Assembly (NCBI GenBank): GCA_021781835.1
Contig: JAJXWD010000003.1
Location: 1-64,000, forward strand
Direction of reading: 5' to 3'
DNA: 64,000 nucleotides
Source of the DNA: Pseudomonadota bacterium
GTDB taxonomy: Bacteria; Pseudomonadota; Alphaproteobacteria; Acetobacterales; Acetobacteraceae
Part shown: one piece after another, positions 1 to 9,855 of the stretch
Position numbering within the stretch: the first letter of the stretch is position 1
Layout of the letters: every line of letters starts with the position of its first letter
Made by a program: the position numbers and the translations under genes
The notes under the pieces: model-generated
What the model was told of the DNA's origin: nothing
Seen by the model: only the letters and a program-made list of their open reading frames with translations
Databases searched by the model: none

Positions 1-58
1 GGCTGAAGCTGGACGGGGGGTGTTACGGTTTTCACGCGACTGGTCTAGAGCGTGTGAC

Positions 59-1102
59 ATGGAAAGAAAAGAGAGCGGCCCGGTTCTGGGGCTCGAGAGT
101 TCGTGCGACGAGACGGCCGCGGCCCTGCTGGCGCCCGACGGTACCGTGCTGGCGCAACGTGTGCTCAGCCAGATTGCCGACCACGCGGCCTTTGGCGGCG
201 TGGTGCCCGAAATTGCCGCGCGCGCGCATCTGGCGGCGCTGGATGGGCTGGCGAAAGACTGTCTGCGCGAGGCCGGGCTGGGCTTTGCCGATCTCGCCGC
301 CGTGGCGGCGACGGCTGGGCCCGGGCTGATCGGCGGGCTGCTGGTGGGTACGGGCTATGCCAAGGGAATTGCCGCCGCCACCGGCGCCACCTATCTGGCG
401 GTCAATCATTTAGAGGCTCATGCCCTGACCGCGCGTTTGCCCGGGATCGCCCCGCGGGCGCCGGAGTTTCCCTATTTGTTGCTGCTGCTCTCGGGCGGGC
501 ACAGCCAATGCGTCGCGGTCGAGGGCGTGGGGCGTTACCGCCTGCTCGGCTCCACGCTCGATGACGCGGTGGGCGAGGCGTTTGACAAAACCGCCAAGCT
601 GCTGGGGCTGCCATATCCGGGCGGGCCGGCGCTGGAGGCTTTGGCGCAAGAGGGCAACCCGGCCGCGATCACGCTGCCGCGCCCGCTGCTCCACCGCGAG
701 GGGTGCGATTTCTCGTTCTCGGGGTTGAAGACCGCCGTGGCGCAGCTGGTGGCGGCGCAAGGCGCCGGGGCCTTGCCGCGCGCCTTGGCCGCCGACATCG
801 CCGCGAGTTTTCAGGCCGCGGTGGCCGATTGTCTCGAAGACCGGGTGCGCCATGCGCTGGCTTTGTGCCCGGGGGCAAGGGCTTTGGTCATTGCCGGGGG
901 GGTGGCGTCCAACCGGCTCATCCGCGCCCGGCTGGAGGCGGTGGCGGCGGCGATGGGCACGTGCCTCATCGCCCCGCCCGTGCCGCTTTGCACCGATAAC
1001 GCGGTGATGGTCGCCTGGGCGGCGATCGAGCGCCTGCGGGCGGGGTTTGCCAGTCCGCTCGCGGCCCCCTGTAAGCCCCGCTGGCCCCTGGATGCCGCAT
1101 GA
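59..1102 (+). CDS. tsaD: tRNA N6-adenosine threonylcarbamoyltransferase TsaD
   Basis: This is the Kae1/TsaD subunit that transfers the threonylcarbamoyl group from TC-AMP to A37 of ANN-decoding tRNAs in the cytoplasm. The family start motif [13 protein letters not shown], the metal-binding HLEAH, the LLLSGGHSQ loop and the C-terminal [13 protein letters not shown] are all visible. I start at the ATG at 59 (MERKES, 347 aa) because the ORF-track extension to 20 adds residues unlike the family. The stop overlaps rlmJ by 4 nt (ATGA), so translation is probably coupled. It is the first gene of a tsaD-rlmJ-gpsA run. The promoter is not fully inside the window. Confidence 0.95.
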   Translation: MERKESGPVLGLESSCDETAAALLAPDGTVLAQRVLSQIADHAAFGGVVPEIAARAHLAALDGLAKDCLREAGLGFADLAAVAATAGPGLIGGLLVGTGYAKGIAAATGATYLAVNHLEAHALTARLPGIAPRAPEFPYLLLLLSGGHSQCVAVEGVGRYRLLGSTLDDAVGEAFDKTAKLLGLPYPGGPALEALAQEGNPAAITLPRPLLHREGCDFSFSGLKTAVAQLVAAQGAGALPRALAADIAASFQAAVADCLEDRVRHALALCPGARALVIAGGVASNRLIRARLEAVAAAMGTCLIAPPVPLCTDNAVMVAWAAIERLRAGFASPLAAPCKPRWPLDAA

Positions 1103-1911
1103 ATTACCGCCACATTTTCCATGCCGGCAATTTCGCCGATGTGATGAAGCACGCGCTCTATATCGAGCTGGTGCGCGCCTTGCAGCGTAAGGATAAGCCG
1201 CTTCTGATCCTCGATACCCATGCCGGCATCGGCCGGTATGAGGTAACCTCGCCCGAGGCGGAAAAGACTGGCGAATGGCGCGCGGGCATAGGCCTGCTGC
1301 TGGATGACCCGCCGCCCGCCCTCGCGGCCTATGTGGCGCTGGTGAAGGAGCTGGGGCTCTACCCAGGCTCGCCCTGGCTGGTGGCCGGGCTGATGCGCCC
1401 CAAGGACCGGCTGGTGGCCTGCGAGCTGCATGAGGAGGATGCCCAGACCCTGCGCCGGACCATGCGCCACACACCCAACGCGGCGGTGCATTTCCGGGAT
1501 GGCTATGAGGCGGTGAATGCGTTTTTGCCGCCGCCCGAGAAACGCGGTCTGATCCTGATCGACCCGCCCTTTGAGCGGACGGATGAGTTCGCCACGCTCG
1601 CCCGCGCGCTGGAGGCGGGCTGGCGTAAATTTCCCTCGGGGGTGTTTTGCGTCTGGTATCCGATCAAGCACCGTGCCCCGGTGCGGGCGTTTTTCGAGAC
1701 GCTCAAGCAGGGGCCGATCCGTGACATGGTTGCGTTCGAGCTGCTCAAGCGCCCAGATACCGACCCGAACCGCCTGAATGGCTGCGGGCTGCTCATCATC
1801 AACCCGCCTTTTGGTTTCGAGCCGGCTGCTCAGCCGATTCTCGCCGCCTGTGTCCAAAGCCTGGGCGAGGCGGGCGCTTCCTTCGCCATTGAAAGACTGG
1901 CCGATGAATGA
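1099..1911 (+). CDS. rlmJ: 23S rRNA (adenine(2030)-N(6))-methyltransferase RlmJ
   Basis: This SAM-dependent methyltransferase modifies A2030 of 23S rRNA. The N-terminus [19 protein letters not shown] is the hallmark of the RlmJ (formerly YhiR/DUF519) family, and the catalytic N6-adenine methylase motif appears as LIDPPFE near residue 156. At 270 aa it is close to family length. It overlaps tsaD by 4 nt upstream and gpsA by 8 nt downstream, so it belongs to a tightly packed cistron series. The function comes from family knowledge. I see no missing catalytic residue. Confidence 0.92.
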   Translation: MNYRHIFHAGNFADVMKHALYIELVRALQRKDKPLLILDTHAGIGRYEVTSPEAEKTGEWRAGIGLLLDDPPPALAAYVALVKELGLYPGSPWLVAGLMRPKDRLVACELHEEDAQTLRRTMRHTPNAAVHFRDGYEAVNAFLPPPEKRGLILIDPPFERTDEFATLARALEAGWRKFPSGVFCVWYPIKHRAPVRAFFETLKQGPIRDMVAFELLKRPDTDPNRLNGCGLLIINPPFGFEPAAQPILAACVQSLGEAGASFAIERLADE

Positions 1912-2857
1912 CCAAATCAACGTGATCGGGGCCGGTGCCTGGGGAACGGCGCTGGCCGTGCTGTTGGCGCGGGCCGGCAAGCGCGTGGTGCTGTGGGCGC
2001 GCACCCCCGAGATGGTGGCCGAAATGGCGGCCACGCGCGCCGCGCCGCGCCTGCCGGGCATTATGCTGCCCGATAATTTGGCGGTGACGGCGGACATGCC
2101 CCAGGCGGGCACCAGCCTGGTGGTGGTGCCGACCCAGCATTTGCGCGCGCTGCTGCCGCGCCTGCCCCAGAGCGGGCCTTTGGTGCTGTGCTGCAAGGGG
2201 TTGGAGATCGGCTCGCTCATGCTGCCGCCCGAATTTGCCGGGGGGGAACGTCTGGCCGTGCTGACGGGGCCGAATTTCGCCCATGAGGTGGCCGCTGGCC
2301 TGCCCGCCGCCGCCGTGCTCGCCACGCCCGATGAGATGCTGCGTGCCGAGCTGATCGGCCGGTTGCGCACCGACAGCCTGCGCCTTTACGGCAGCCCAGA
2401 CATGCTGGGCGCGGCGCTGGGGGGGGCGGCAAAAAATGTCATCGCCATTGCCGCGGGCGTGGTGATGGGGGCGGGGTTGGGCGAGAATGCCCGCGCGGCG
2501 CTGATCACCCGCGGCTTGGCCGAAATTGCCCGGCTGGCACTGGCCATTGGCGGGCGGGCGGAGACGGTTTCTGGCCTCTCGGGGCTGGGGGATTTGCTGC
2601 TGACCTGCACGGGCCCGTCATCGCGCAATTATTCGCTGGGGTTTGCGCTTGGCCAGGGCAGCAGCCTGGCGGCGGTGCTGGGCCAGAGAACCAGCGTGAC
2701 CGAAGGGGTGACCACCGCGCCCGCCTTGTTGAGCCGGGCGCAAAGGGCTGGGGTGGAAATGCCGATTACCGAGGCGGTGACCCGGCTGCTGGCAGGCGAG
2801 CGCACGGTTGCCCAGACGATGGCCGGCCTGATGGGGCGGGCGCTGAAGGACGAGTGA
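1904..2857 (+). CDS. gpsA: glycerol-3-phosphate dehydrogenase [NAD(P)+] GpsA
   Basis: Cytosolic enzyme that reduces dihydroxyacetone phosphate to sn-glycerol-3-phosphate for phospholipid synthesis. The Rossmann motif GAGAWGTALA sits at residues 8-17, and the catalytic lysine lies in GGAAKNVIAIAAG. The GLSGLGDLLLTC and LAEIARLALA stretches are typical. The start at 1904 (MNDQINVIG, 317 aa) puts the nucleotide-binding fold at the expected N-terminal position. The longer track ORF reads back through rlmJ in another frame and is rejected. The gene overlaps rlmJ by 8 nt, and only 3 nt separate it from the convergent DUF4149 gene, so no terminator fits between them. Confidence 0.95.
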   Translation: MNDQINVIGAGAWGTALAVLLARAGKRVVLWARTPEMVAEMAATRAAPRLPGIMLPDNLAVTADMPQAGTSLVVVPTQHLRALLPRLPQSGPLVLCCKGLEIGSLMLPPEFAGGERLAVLTGPNFAHEVAAGLPAAAVLATPDEMLRAELIGRLRTDSLRLYGSPDMLGAALGGAAKNVIAIAAGVVMGAGLGENARAALITRGLAEIARLALAIGGRAETVSGLSGLGDLLLTCTGPSSRNYSLGFALGQGSSLAAVLGQRTSVTEGVTTAPALLSRAQRAGVEMPITEAVTRLLAGERTVAQTMAGLMGRALKDE

Positions 2858-2860
2858 GTC

Positions 2861-3295
2861 TCAGCCCGCGCGCGGCGGGCGGCTGGTTTCGAAGCCGGCG
2901 CGCGCCAGGAGCAACAGCGTGACAAAAAAAGCCGCGCCGTTCACGCTGGTCGAGACCAGGTGCCAAAATGAGAAACCCGCGCTGTCATGGGCGGCGCGCA
3001 GCCGGTTCAGGAGCGGGATCAGCCAGAACAGACCCCAGGCGTTGGAGGCCGCCACCAGCGCCAGCAGCAGCGCGCGCCGGCGCTGGCCCCCCATGAGCGC
3101 GCCGATGAGCGCCAGCGCGCCCATGGCCAGGCCATAGCCGAAATACCAGGGAAATATCTGGCCGATGAACCCGCCCGCCACGGGGGGCGGCAGGCGGGTG
3201 AACACCAGCGGCGCCATGACGGCGCCAAAGAACAGCATCCCGCCCGCCAGCAGGCCAAGCCCGACAACGTTAAGGATGCCGCCCCAGTGTTTCAT
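2861..3295 (-). CDS. DUF4149-type small integral membrane protein
   Basis: A 144-residue protein with about four hydrophobic segments, starting near residues 5-28 (NVVGLGLLAGGMLFFGAVMA) and then about 48-68, 75-95 and 117-135. It resembles the DUF4149/TMEM205-like family of unknown function. The motif APLVFTRLPPPVAGGFIGQI fits that family's conserved first loop. Its start overlaps the stop of ahcY by one base, so it is the last gene of the ahcY transcript. No enzymatic residues are recognisable. The family call rests on hydrophobic layout and loop motif, so it is moderately sure. Confidence 0.65.
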   Translation of the reverse strand: MKHWGGILNVVGLGLLAGGMLFFGAVMAPLVFTRLPPPVAGGFIGQIFPWYFGYGLAMGALALIGALMGGQRRRALLLALVAASNAWGLFWLIPLLNRLRAAHDSAGFSFWHLVSTSVNGAAFFVTLLLLARAGFETSRPPRAG

Positions 3296-4602
3296 TAGTA
3301 GCGGTACAGATCGTGCTTGAAGGGGCCGGCGACCTCGAGGCCCAGATACTCGGCCTGTTTCGGGGTCAGCTGGGTCAGCTTGGCGCCAACCTTGGCCAGA
3401 TGCAGCGCGGCGACCTTCTCATCGAGATGGCGCGGCAGCACGTAGACCTTGTTTTCATATTTGCCCTTGGGCGCGGTCCAAAGCTCGAGCTGGGCCAGCA
3501 CCTGGTTGGTGAAGCTGGCGCTCATCACGAAGCTCGGGTGGCCGGTGGCGTTGCCGAGGTTAACCAGCCGGCCCTCGGAGAGCAGGATCAGGCGCTTGCC
3601 GTCGGGGAAGATGATTTCATCGACCTGCGGCTTGATGTTGTCCCACTGGTAATTGCGCAGGGCTTCGACCTGGATTTCGGAGTCGAAATGGCCGATATTG
3701 CAGACAATGGCGCGGTGCTTCATGGCGCGCATGTGCTCGATGGTGATGACATCGACATTGCCCGTGGCGGTGACGAAGATGTCGCCTTCCGGGGCGGCCT
3801 CTTCCATGGTGACCACCTCGTAGCCTTCCATGGCGGCCTGGAGCGCGCAGATCGGGTCGATCTCGCACACTTTCACGCGGCAGCCGGCATTGCGCAGCGA
3901 GGCGGCCGAGCCCTTGCCGACATCGCCAAACCCGTTCACCACCGCGACCTTGCCCGACATCATCACGTCCGTGCCGCGGCGGATGCCATCCACCAGGCTT
4001 TCACGGCAGCCATAGAGATTGTCGAATTTGGATTTGGTCACCGAGTCGTTGACGTTGAAGGCCGGCACTTTCAACGTGCCCTCGCGGGCCATTTCCCACA
4101 GACGATGCACGCCGGTGGTGGTTTCCTCAGAGACGCCGCGCACATGGTCGAGCATCTCGGGGTATTTGTCGTGCATGATCTGGGTGGCGTCGCCGCCATC
4201 ATCGAGGATCATGTTGGGGGTCCAGCCATCGGGGCCGCGCAGGGTTTGCTCGATGCACCACCAGAACTCCTCATCGCTCATGCCCTTCCAGGCAAACACG
4301 GGGATGCCGGCGGCGGCGATGGCGGCGGCGGCGTGGTCTTGGGTCGAGAAGATGTTGCAAGACGACCAGCGCACGCTGGCGCCCAGCGCGGTCAGGGTCT
4401 CGATCAGCACGGCGGTCTGGATGGTCATGTGCAGGCAGCCGACGATGCGCGCGCCGGCCAGCGGCTTGGTGGCGCCGTATTCGGCGCGCAGTGCCATCAG
4501 GCCGGGCATTTCGTCCTGGGCCATCTCGATCTCTTTGCGCCCCCAGGCGGCGAGGGAAATGTCCTTGACCTTGTAATCGTCGGCTTGGGCTTGCTCTGCC
4601 AT
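3295..4602 (-). CDS. ahcY: adenosylhomocysteinase (S-adenosyl-L-homocysteine hydrolase)
   Basis: Cytosolic NAD-dependent enzyme that splits S-adenosylhomocysteine into homocysteine and adenosine, closing the activated methyl cycle. Visible family blocks are [23 protein letters not shown], the NAD-binding [14 protein letters not shown] and the C-terminal ending FKHDLYRY. I start at [14 protein letters not shown] (4602, 435 aa), since the 71 extra residues in the ORF track are Arg/Pro-rich and run into glmU. An AGAGGA sequence precedes the ATG by about 13 nt, and a closer GAGA is also present. The 100-nt gap to glmU carries two hairpins. The next gene overlaps by 1 nt. Confidence 0.96.
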   Translation of the reverse strand: MAEQAQADDYKVKDISLAAWGRKEIEMAQDEMPGLMALRAEYGATKPLAGARIVGCLHMTIQTAVLIETLTALGASVRWSSCNIFSTQDHAAAAIAAAGIPVFAWKGMSDEEFWWCIEQTLRGPDGWTPNMILDDGGDATQIMHDKYPEMLDHVRGVSEETTTGVHRLWEMAREGTLKVPAFNVNDSVTKSKFDNLYGCRESLVDGIRRGTDVMMSGKVAVVNGFGDVGKGSAASLRNAGCRVKVCEIDPICALQAAMEGYEVVTMEEAAPEGDIFVTATGNVDVITIEHMRAMKHRAIVCNIGHFDSEIQVEALRNYQWDNIKPQVDEIIFPDGKRLILLSEGRLVNLGNATGHPSFVMSASFTNQVLAQLELWTAPKGKYENKVYVLPRHLDEKVAALHLAKVGAKLTQLTPKQAEYLGLEVAGPFKHDLYRY

Positions 4603-4656
4603 TGTCTCTATATCCTCTGTTGACGTGCCGGCCTCGCGGCCCGGGCATTGGTGGGG

Positions 4657-4714
4657 GCGGCGTGCCGCGAAAACCGGCATGCCGCAAGCCCCGGCCTGGA
4701 TTTCAGGCCTGGGG
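4657..4714. promoter_or_regulatory. two adjacent hairpins in the glmU-ahcY gap
   Basis: An 11-bp stem (4657-4667 with 4675-4685, loop CGAAAAC) is followed by a second stem with one bulge (4689-4698 with 4704-4714). The second overlaps the glmU stop codon. Read on the + strand it is followed by a T run, but no + strand gene ends here. On the - strand the pair could attenuate readthrough from glmU into ahcY or mark ends of processed RNA. I could not match it to the SAH riboswitch consensus. Confidence 0.4.
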
Positions 4715-5995
4715 CGGTTTTTTGGCCTTGATGACCTGCCGCCCCCGCGCGATGGCCACGCTGTTGGTGGGAACATCCTGGGTGATGACCGATCCAGCCG
4801 CGACCAGCGCGCCATCGCCGACCGATACCGGCGCGACCAGCGCGGAATTGGAGCCGATGAAGGCGCGCGCGCCGATTATGGTCTGATGTTTATTACGGCC
4901 GTCATAATTACAGAAAATTGTGCCGGCGCCGATATTGGTGTGCGGCCCGACATGGCCGTCGCCAATATAGGCAAGGTGGTTGGCCTTCACGCCCGGCTCC
5001 AGCTTGGCGGCCTTCACCTCGACGAAATTGCCGATATGCGCGGCCTCGCCGATATCGGCGCCGGGGCGCAGGCGGGCGAACGGCCCGATGATGGCGCCCG
5101 CGCGCACCACGCAGCCTTCGAGGTGCGAGAAGGATTTGATCTCGGCATCCGCCTCGACCCGGACATGGGGGCCGAACACGACATGGGGGGCGATGGTGAC
5201 GTTTTCGCCAAGCTCGGTGTCGGCCGCCAGAAACACGGTTTCCGGGGCCTGCATGCTCACGCCGCTGGCCATGGCCGCCTCGCGCGCGCGGCGCTGGAAC
5301 AAAGCCTCGGCCTGGGCCAGCTCGGCGCGGGAATTGACGCCGATGCATTCATCGAACGCGATATCGAGCGCGGCGACTTGCGCGCCCAGGCGGTTGGCGA
5401 TTTCCACGATGTCGGTCAGGTAATATTCACCTTTGGCGTTGTCGTTGCCGACCAGCGACAGCCAGGCGCCGATGTCGCGCCCCGCCGCGATGAGACCGCC
5501 GGCATTGCAAAAGCCGATTTGCAGCTCCTCGGCCGTGGCGTCGTTGAACTCGACGATTTTGCGGACATAGCCGTGCGCGCTCACCAGCCGGCCATATTTG
5601 CCGGCATCCGGAGGGGTGGTGCCCATCAGCACGAGCTGGGCATCGCCCGTTTGCAGGCGGGCCAGCAGGGCCGCCATGGTCTTGGCCGAGACCAGCGGGT
5701 TGTCGGCGTAGAAAATCGCGGTGGGGCCATCGCCGAAAAACGGCGCGGCCTGCTGGGCGGCGTGCGCCGTGCCCAGCCGCTCATGCTGGATGACCACGTG
5801 ATGCGGGCGGCTGAGCGCGGCCAGCTGGTCCATCTCCGGGCCGATGACCACCACGATCCGGTCGAACACCTGCTCGGCGGCCAGGATGAGGTGGCGCAGC
5901 ATTTCGCGCCCGGCGATTTTGTGGGCCGCCTTGGGCAGCCGCGATTTCATGCGGGTGCCGAGGCCGGCGGCGATGATGACGGCGGTGGAATTCAT
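4703..5995 (-). CDS. glmU: bifunctional UDP-N-acetylglucosamine pyrophosphorylase / glucosamine-1-phosphate N-acetyltransferase GlmU
   Basis: Makes UDP-GlcNAc for peptidoglycan and lipid A. The N-terminal uridylyltransferase domain (about 1-225) opens with [16 protein letters not shown], and its active-site loop is FYADNPL where most homologs have YGDxPL. The C-terminal left-handed beta-helix (about 245-425) shows hexapeptide repeats and [11 protein letters not shown]. At 430 aa it is slightly shorter than the usual 450 or so. It lies 10 nt after tyrC, so it shares that transcript. GlmM, which makes its substrate, is encoded at about 12 kb in a separate operon. Confidence 0.94.
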   Translation of the reverse strand: MNSTAVIIAAGLGTRMKSRLPKAAHKIAGREMLRHLILAAEQVFDRIVVVIGPEMDQLAALSRPHHVVIQHERLGTAHAAQQAAPFFGDGPTAIFYADNPLVSAKTMAALLARLQTGDAQLVLMGTTPPDAGKYGRLVSAHGYVRKIVEFNDATAEELQIGFCNAGGLIAAGRDIGAWLSLVGNDNAKGEYYLTDIVEIANRLGAQVAALDIAFDECIGVNSRAELAQAEALFQRRAREAAMASGVSMQAPETVFLAADTELGENVTIAPHVVFGPHVRVEADAEIKSFSHLEGCVVRAGAIIGPFARLRPGADIGEAAHIGNFVEVKAAKLEPGVKANHLAYIGDGHVGPHTNIGAGTIFCNYDGRNKHQTIIGARAFIGSNSALVAPVSVGDGALVAAGSVITQDVPTNSVAIARGRQVIKAKKPPQA

Positions 5996-6005
5996 GGGTG
6001 GGGTC

Positions 6006-6893
6006 TCACGCCTGCTTGATGTCGATCAGGCTCTTGCGGATCTTGCGGCTGCGGTTGATGCGATCTTCGATGTAATCGACATCGCCCCAGCGCACGGCGC
6101 GCGCCATGGCCTGGGCATCTTCCGAGAAGCGCGCGAACATTTCGAGCAGCGCGTCCTTGTTGTTGATGAAGATGTCACGCCACATCACCGGATCGGAGGC
6201 GGCGATGCGCGTGAAATCGCGGAAGCCCGAGGCGGCGAATTGCAGCACTTCCTCGCGGATCTCGTCGGCCAGATCGTCGGCGGTGCCGCAGATGGTGAAG
6301 GCGATGAGGTGGGGCAGGTGGCTGACGATCGCGGTGACGCGGTCATGGTGCGCGGCGCTCATGCGCGCCGTGCGGGCGCCAAGCCGGGCCCAGAGCGCCT
6401 CGATCTTGCCGGTGGCCGCCTCGGTCGCGGATTCGGTGGGGGTGAGCAGGCACCAGCGCCCCTGGAACAGATGGGCAAGACCGGAGGTTGGGCCGGAAAA
6501 TTCGGTGCCGGCCAGTGGGTGCGCGGGCACGAAGCGCGTGTTTGGGCGCAGATGCGGGCTGACATCGGCGATCACCGATTGCTTGGTCGAGCCGACATCG
6601 GAGAGCACGGTCTCAGGGGCCAGATGCGGGGCGATTTCGGCGGCCAGCGCCGCGAAGGTGCCGACCGGCGTGCATAAAATCACGCCGTCGGCGCCGGTCA
6701 CGGCCTCGCGGGCGGTGCTGTGATATTCATCGGCCAGGCCCAGCTCGCGGGCTTTGTCCAGATGCTCGGGCTTGGCATCGTATATGCGCAGGCACCCGAC
6801 CGCGCCCGGCGCCGCCTGCAGGCCGCGCGCGATGGAGCTGCCGATATGGCCGATGCCGATGAGGGCGAGGGTGTGAAAAATGGGCTCAGCCAT
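6006..6893 (-). CDS. tyrC: prephenate/arogenate dehydrogenase family protein (TyrC)
   Basis: NAD(P)-dependent oxidative decarboxylation of prephenate or arogenate on the way to tyrosine. The Rossmann motif [13 protein letters not shown] is near the N-terminus, and the diagnostic substrate motif [11 protein letters not shown] lies at about residue 115. I begin at [13 protein letters not shown] (6893, 295 aa). The start overlaps the hisC stop by 8 nt, which argues for coupled translation. Together with the adjacent HisC aminotransferase and chorismate mutase it forms an aromatic amino acid branch. The sequence alone does not tell prephenate from arogenate specificity. Confidence 0.9.
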   Translation of the reverse strand: MAEPIFHTLALIGIGHIGSSIARGLQAAPGAVGCLRIYDAKPEHLDKARELGLADEYHSTAREAVTGADGVILCTPVGTFAALAAEIAPHLAPETVLSDVGSTKQSVIADVSPHLRPNTRFVPAHPLAGTEFSGPTSGLAHLFQGRWCLLTPTESATEAATGKIEALWARLGARTARMSAAHHDRVTAIVSHLPHLIAFTICGTADDLADEIREEVLQFAASGFRDFTRIAASDPVMWRDIFINNKDALLEMFARFSEDAQAMARAVRWGDVDYIEDRINRSRKIRKSLIDIKQA

Positions 6894-7971
6894 GGATGAA
6901 CTCCGCCAGCGCCGTGGCGACGCGGTTGCACTCCTCATCGGTGCCGATGGTGATGCGCAGGCAGGTCGGCAGCTTGTAGGAGGCGACCCGCCGGACGATG
7001 ATGCCCTGGGCGCGCAAGAAGGCGTCGGCCTGTATGGCGCGGGGCTCGGCCTCGAAATCGACGAGGATGAAATTGGCCTCGGAGGGATGGACGGTGAGGC
7101 CCGTCTGGGTCAGGCGCGCGGCCAAGTGCTGGCGGGCTTTTTGGTTGTGTGCCTGGCTCATTTCCAGCCAGCCGGGCTCGGCCAGGGCGGCGATGCCGGC
7201 GGCGGCGGCGGCCACGTTGACCGGGAAAGGCGGGCGCACGCGGTTGAGAATATCGGCGATGGCGGCGGGCGCGTAGGCCCAGCCCAGCCGCGCCCCGCCC
7301 ATGCCGAAAATCTTCGAGAAGGTGCGGGTCATCACGGTGTTGTCCCCGGCATCGACCAGCGAGCCACCGGCTTCGTAATCGGCGCGGGTGACATATTCGG
7401 CATAGGCCGCGTCGATCACCAGCAGCACATGCCCGGGCAGGGCCGCGCGCAGGCGGCGCATTTCGGCGTCCGTGACCATGGTGCCGGTGGGGTTGTTGGG
7501 GTTGGCGATGAACACCATGGTGGTTTGCGGCGTGACCGCGGCCAGGATGCCGTCAATGTCGGTGGTCAGGGCGGTTTCGGGAACCTTGACCACCGTGCAG
7601 CCGCACAGCTTGCCGGCGATTTCGTAGATCGAGAAGCCGTGCTCGCTCATGATCAGCTCGGTGCCGGGGCCGCCGTAAGACTGGATCAGCAGGGTCAGCA
7701 ACTCATCCGAGCCGTTGCCGCATACGATCCGCGCGGGGTCGAGGCCAAATTTGGCGCCGATGGCCTGGCGGAGCCTGGCCGAGCTGGGGTCGGGGTAGCG
7801 GTGCATGCCCAAGGCGGCCTCGGCGGCGGCTTGGCGCGCGCCGGGTGGCGGGCCGAACGCCCCTTCGTTGGATGACAGCTTCAAGGGCTGGTCGATGCCC
7901 GGCAGCTTCGATTCGCCGCCCACATAGGGGGCGATGGAGAAAATCTCCGGGCGGGGCTGGGGGGCGCTCAT
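6886..7971 (-). CDS. hisC: histidinol-phosphate / aromatic aminotransferase HisC
   Basis: PLP enzyme of aminotransferase fold type I, 361 aa from the ATG at 7971 ([12 protein letters not shown]). The substrate region [20 protein letters not shown], the Asp/Tyr of VIDAAYAEY and the PLP lysine in [16 protein letters not shown] are all present. The family converts imidazole acetol phosphate in histidine synthesis. Because it sits between chorismate mutase and TyrC, I infer that it also transaminates aromatic keto acids. Its start shares one base with the stop of the chorismate mutase gene (TGATG), and its end overlaps tyrC by 8 nt. Confidence 0.92.
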   Translation of the reverse strand: MSAPQPRPEIFSIAPYVGGESKLPGIDQPLKLSSNEGAFGPPPGARQAAAEAALGMHRYPDPSSARLRQAIGAKFGLDPARIVCGNGSDELLTLLIQSYGGPGTELIMSEHGFSIYEIAGKLCGCTVVKVPETALTTDIDGILAAVTPQTTMVFIANPNNPTGTMVTDAEMRRLRAALPGHVLLVIDAAYAEYVTRADYEAGGSLVDAGDNTVMTRTFSKIFGMGGARLGWAYAPAAIADILNRVRPPFPVNVAAAAAGIAALAEPGWLEMSQAHNQKARQHLAARLTQTGLTVHPSEANFILVDFEAEPRAIQADAFLRAQGIIVRRVASYKLPTCLRITIGTDEECNRVATALAEFIHG

Positions 7972-8816
7972 CAGGCGTCTCCAACGGGGAGGGCAAAGCA
8001 CCCCAGGACGGTCAGGGTCACATCGAGCGGCTGGCCATCCTGCCCGGTGGCGGGGGCGGTGGTGGCGAAGCCTGGGATTTCGGCGATCGCGCACAGCCCG
8101 CCCGGGTGGGCGGGCGGCGCAACCCAGATCTGGGTCGGCTGGTAGCCCGCGCGCGTCATGGCCATCTGCACCTCCACGGGGGTGAGGGGCTGGGGGGATG
8201 AAATGCCGATCAGGCTGTGGTCATGGGTGCTGGCATCGGGAGGGACAGTGGCCACCAGATAGGCCAAGCCGGCCGGCAGCCCCTCGGCGCGCGGCGCCCA
8301 GAAGGGGATTTTGCCGATGACATAAAGGCGCTGGGCGCCCTCCAGGAGGTGGGCGGGCCACCAGGGCTCATGGCGCTCGGCGAGGTCGGGCAGCACGGCC
8401 ACTTGCGCGCGGCCGTTTTGAAGATCGTCGAGCGTGTCTTGCAGCCGGGCATGGTGACGCACGGGGGTCAGCGGGCCGAAATGCTCGCGTGCCAGGGCCA
8501 GCCGGGTCTCACCGCCCGGCCCGCCCAGCACCGAGAGTTTCTGGCCGCCTTCGATGATCAGGGCGGCGGCGAACACTTCACGCCAGATCCGCACCACGGC
8601 CTGCCGGGGAAAATCGCCGGTGAGCTGCCCGAGCAGCCGCCGCACGATGTCGGCCTCGCGGCCGGGGCGGATCTTGACCCCCACCTTGCCGCCTTCGGAC
8701 GCGACCAGACCGACAATGCCGGCCCGTTGAGCGAAAAGCTCCAGGATCTGGTCATCTATGTTGTCTAACTTGGCCCGCAGCTCAGCCAGGCGGTGTGAGG
8801 AGAAAGGTGGTTTCAT
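7971..8816 (-). CDS. chorismate mutase (AroQ type) with a degenerate C-terminal domain
   Basis: Residues about 8-95 form a helical AroQ chorismate mutase domain: [22 protein letters not shown] at the start and the [17 protein letters not shown] helix after it. Residues about 95-281 resemble the prephenate-dehydratase-like extension seen in Rhodospirillales chorismate mutases. I cannot find the TRF catalytic motif or an ACT signature there. A separate full-length prephenate dehydratase (24,656) is in this window, so the extension need not be catalytic. It is the first gene of the run into hisC and tyrC and is transcribed divergently from the CheY-like gene. Confidence 0.8.
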   Translation of the reverse strand: MKPPFSSHRLAELRAKLDNIDDQILELFAQRAGIVGLVASEGGKVGVKIRPGREADIVRRLLGQLTGDFPRQAVVRIWREVFAAALIIEGGQKLSVLGGPGGETRLALAREHFGPLTPVRHHARLQDTLDDLQNGRAQVAVLPDLAERHEPWWPAHLLEGAQRLYVIGKIPFWAPRAEGLPAGLAYLVATVPPDASTHDHSLIGISSPQPLTPVEVQMAMTRAGYQPTQIWVAPPAHPGGLCAIAEIPGFATTAPATGQDGQPLDVTLTVLGCFALPVGDA

Positions 8817-8976
8817 CGCGCGCCCCTGTTAGCCCAATTATGCCGCCGCCGCAAAGCCGGGGCGGGCCGGCACGGCCGGGGGCGGCGAGATTCAGCCGGC
8901 TTTAACGGTGTCTCAATACATCTGGGCGACGATGGGGGGAGTTTAAGCGAAATCAGCCCGACGGAGCATATGCTAG

Positions 8977-9348
8977 ATGCCGACGATCCTTGTTCTTGAT
9001 GACTCTGCTACCATGGTCATGAGTCTGGCGCATATTCTGAAGGGCGCGGGATACGAGGTGGAAACCGGCATGAACGGCCGCGAGGGCATCGACAAGCTCA
9101 ATAGCGGCATCAAACCCAACGTGATCCTGACCGATTTGAACATGCCCGAACTCGATGGCATCGGCTTCATCAAGGAGGCGCGCAAAATCGCCGCGGCGAA
9201 ATTCACGCCGATCATTGTCCTGACCACCGAATCGGGCGGGCGCAAACGCGATGAGGCGCGGGCCGCCGGGGCTTCGGGCTGGTTGACCAAGCCGGCCGAG
9301 CCGAACCAGCTGCTGGCCGTCGTCAAGCAGCTTTGCCCGCCGAGATGA
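8977..9348 (+). CDS. CheY-like single-domain response regulator
   Basis: A 123-aa stand-alone receiver domain with no output domain. The acidic pair LVLDD (residues 8-9), the phospho-acceptor Asp in ILTDLNMPELDG (about 53), the Thr of IVLTTES and the Lys of LTKPAEP complete the conserved set, so it should be phosphorylatable. It begins a two-gene unit with an unknown 166-aa protein 6 nt downstream. No histidine kinase, flagellar or chemotaxis gene is adjacent. A CheY/PilH-like signalling role is inferred from fold only. Confidence 0.88.
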   Translation: MPTILVLDDSATMVMSLAHILKGAGYEVETGMNGREGIDKLNSGIKPNVILTDLNMPELDGIGFIKEARKIAAAKFTPIIVLTTESGGRKRDEARAAGASGWLTKPAEPNQLLAVVKQLCPPR

Positions 9349-9354
9349 GCGCCC

Positions 9355-9855
9355 ATGCCAGACCATGCGGGCGGCGCGGCGCGGCGGGCTGAAGCGGTTT
9401 TGCTTTGCCATCTGGAAAATTCGACCGCCAGCTTCGACGGCGTGGCGGCGTTCGATATTTTGTGGCGGACTTCCAGCCTGATCTCGAAACTGGCGGCCGG
9501 TTTGCCGGAGGCCGCCACGCCCCCCGCCGTGGCGCCGGGGCAGGAGGAGGCGCAGCGGCTCAGCCAGATGACCCAGCTCGAGGCCCTGCGCCACGATGTC
9601 GATCAGATTTGCATGCTGCACGCGCAGCGCCATGATTATTTTTTGCAGATCAAAAGCGGGCTGGAAAAGATGCTGCGCCTCTTGATCATGGCCGACGGCG
9701 ATGACGCGGCCTCCATGACCGTTGACGATCTGCTGGGCCTGTATGTGAGCGAAGACCAGCGCCAGGCTCATGCCCGGGCGCTGGACAGGCCGTCACTTTC
9801 CTCACCCTGGCCGGGGGGTCAGGGTGAGGCGGGGGCGGGTTCGGCGTTGAGATAG
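9355..9855 (+). CDS. unknown protein paired with CheY-like regulator
   Basis: I do not recognise this 166-aa protein. It is mostly helical and has no signal peptide or membrane segment. The centre (about 60-115) is charged and amphipathic, with LEALRHDVDQICMLHAQRHD, and is followed by a conserved-looking DDLLGLYVSEDQRQAHARAL tail. It starts 6 nt after the CheY-like gene and is probably cotranscribed. The last 20 or so residues are low-complexity and overlap the convergent gene by 37 nt, so the true stop may be less conserved. It could be an effector or phosphatase for the regulator, which is inference. No CheZ Q-motif was found. Confidence 0.6.
   Translation: MPDHAGGAARRAEAVLLCHLENSTASFDGVAAFDILWRTSSLISKLAAGLPEAATPPAVAPGQEEAQRLSQMTQLEALRHDVDQICMLHAQRHDYFLQIKSGLEKMLRLLIMADGDDAASMTVDDLLGLYVSEDQRQAHARALDRPSLSSPWPGGQGEAGAGSALR

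Noticed and set aside
811-2370. 519-aa - strand ORF across tsaD-rlmJ-gpsA
   Set aside because: Antisense shadow of three well-supported + strand genes in high-GC DNA. Composition is Arg/Ala/Pro/Gln-rich with no domain.
3313-4623. 436-aa + strand ORF opposite ahcY
   Set aside because: Complement of a highly conserved enzyme. The His/Gly/Asp-rich repeats are codon complements.
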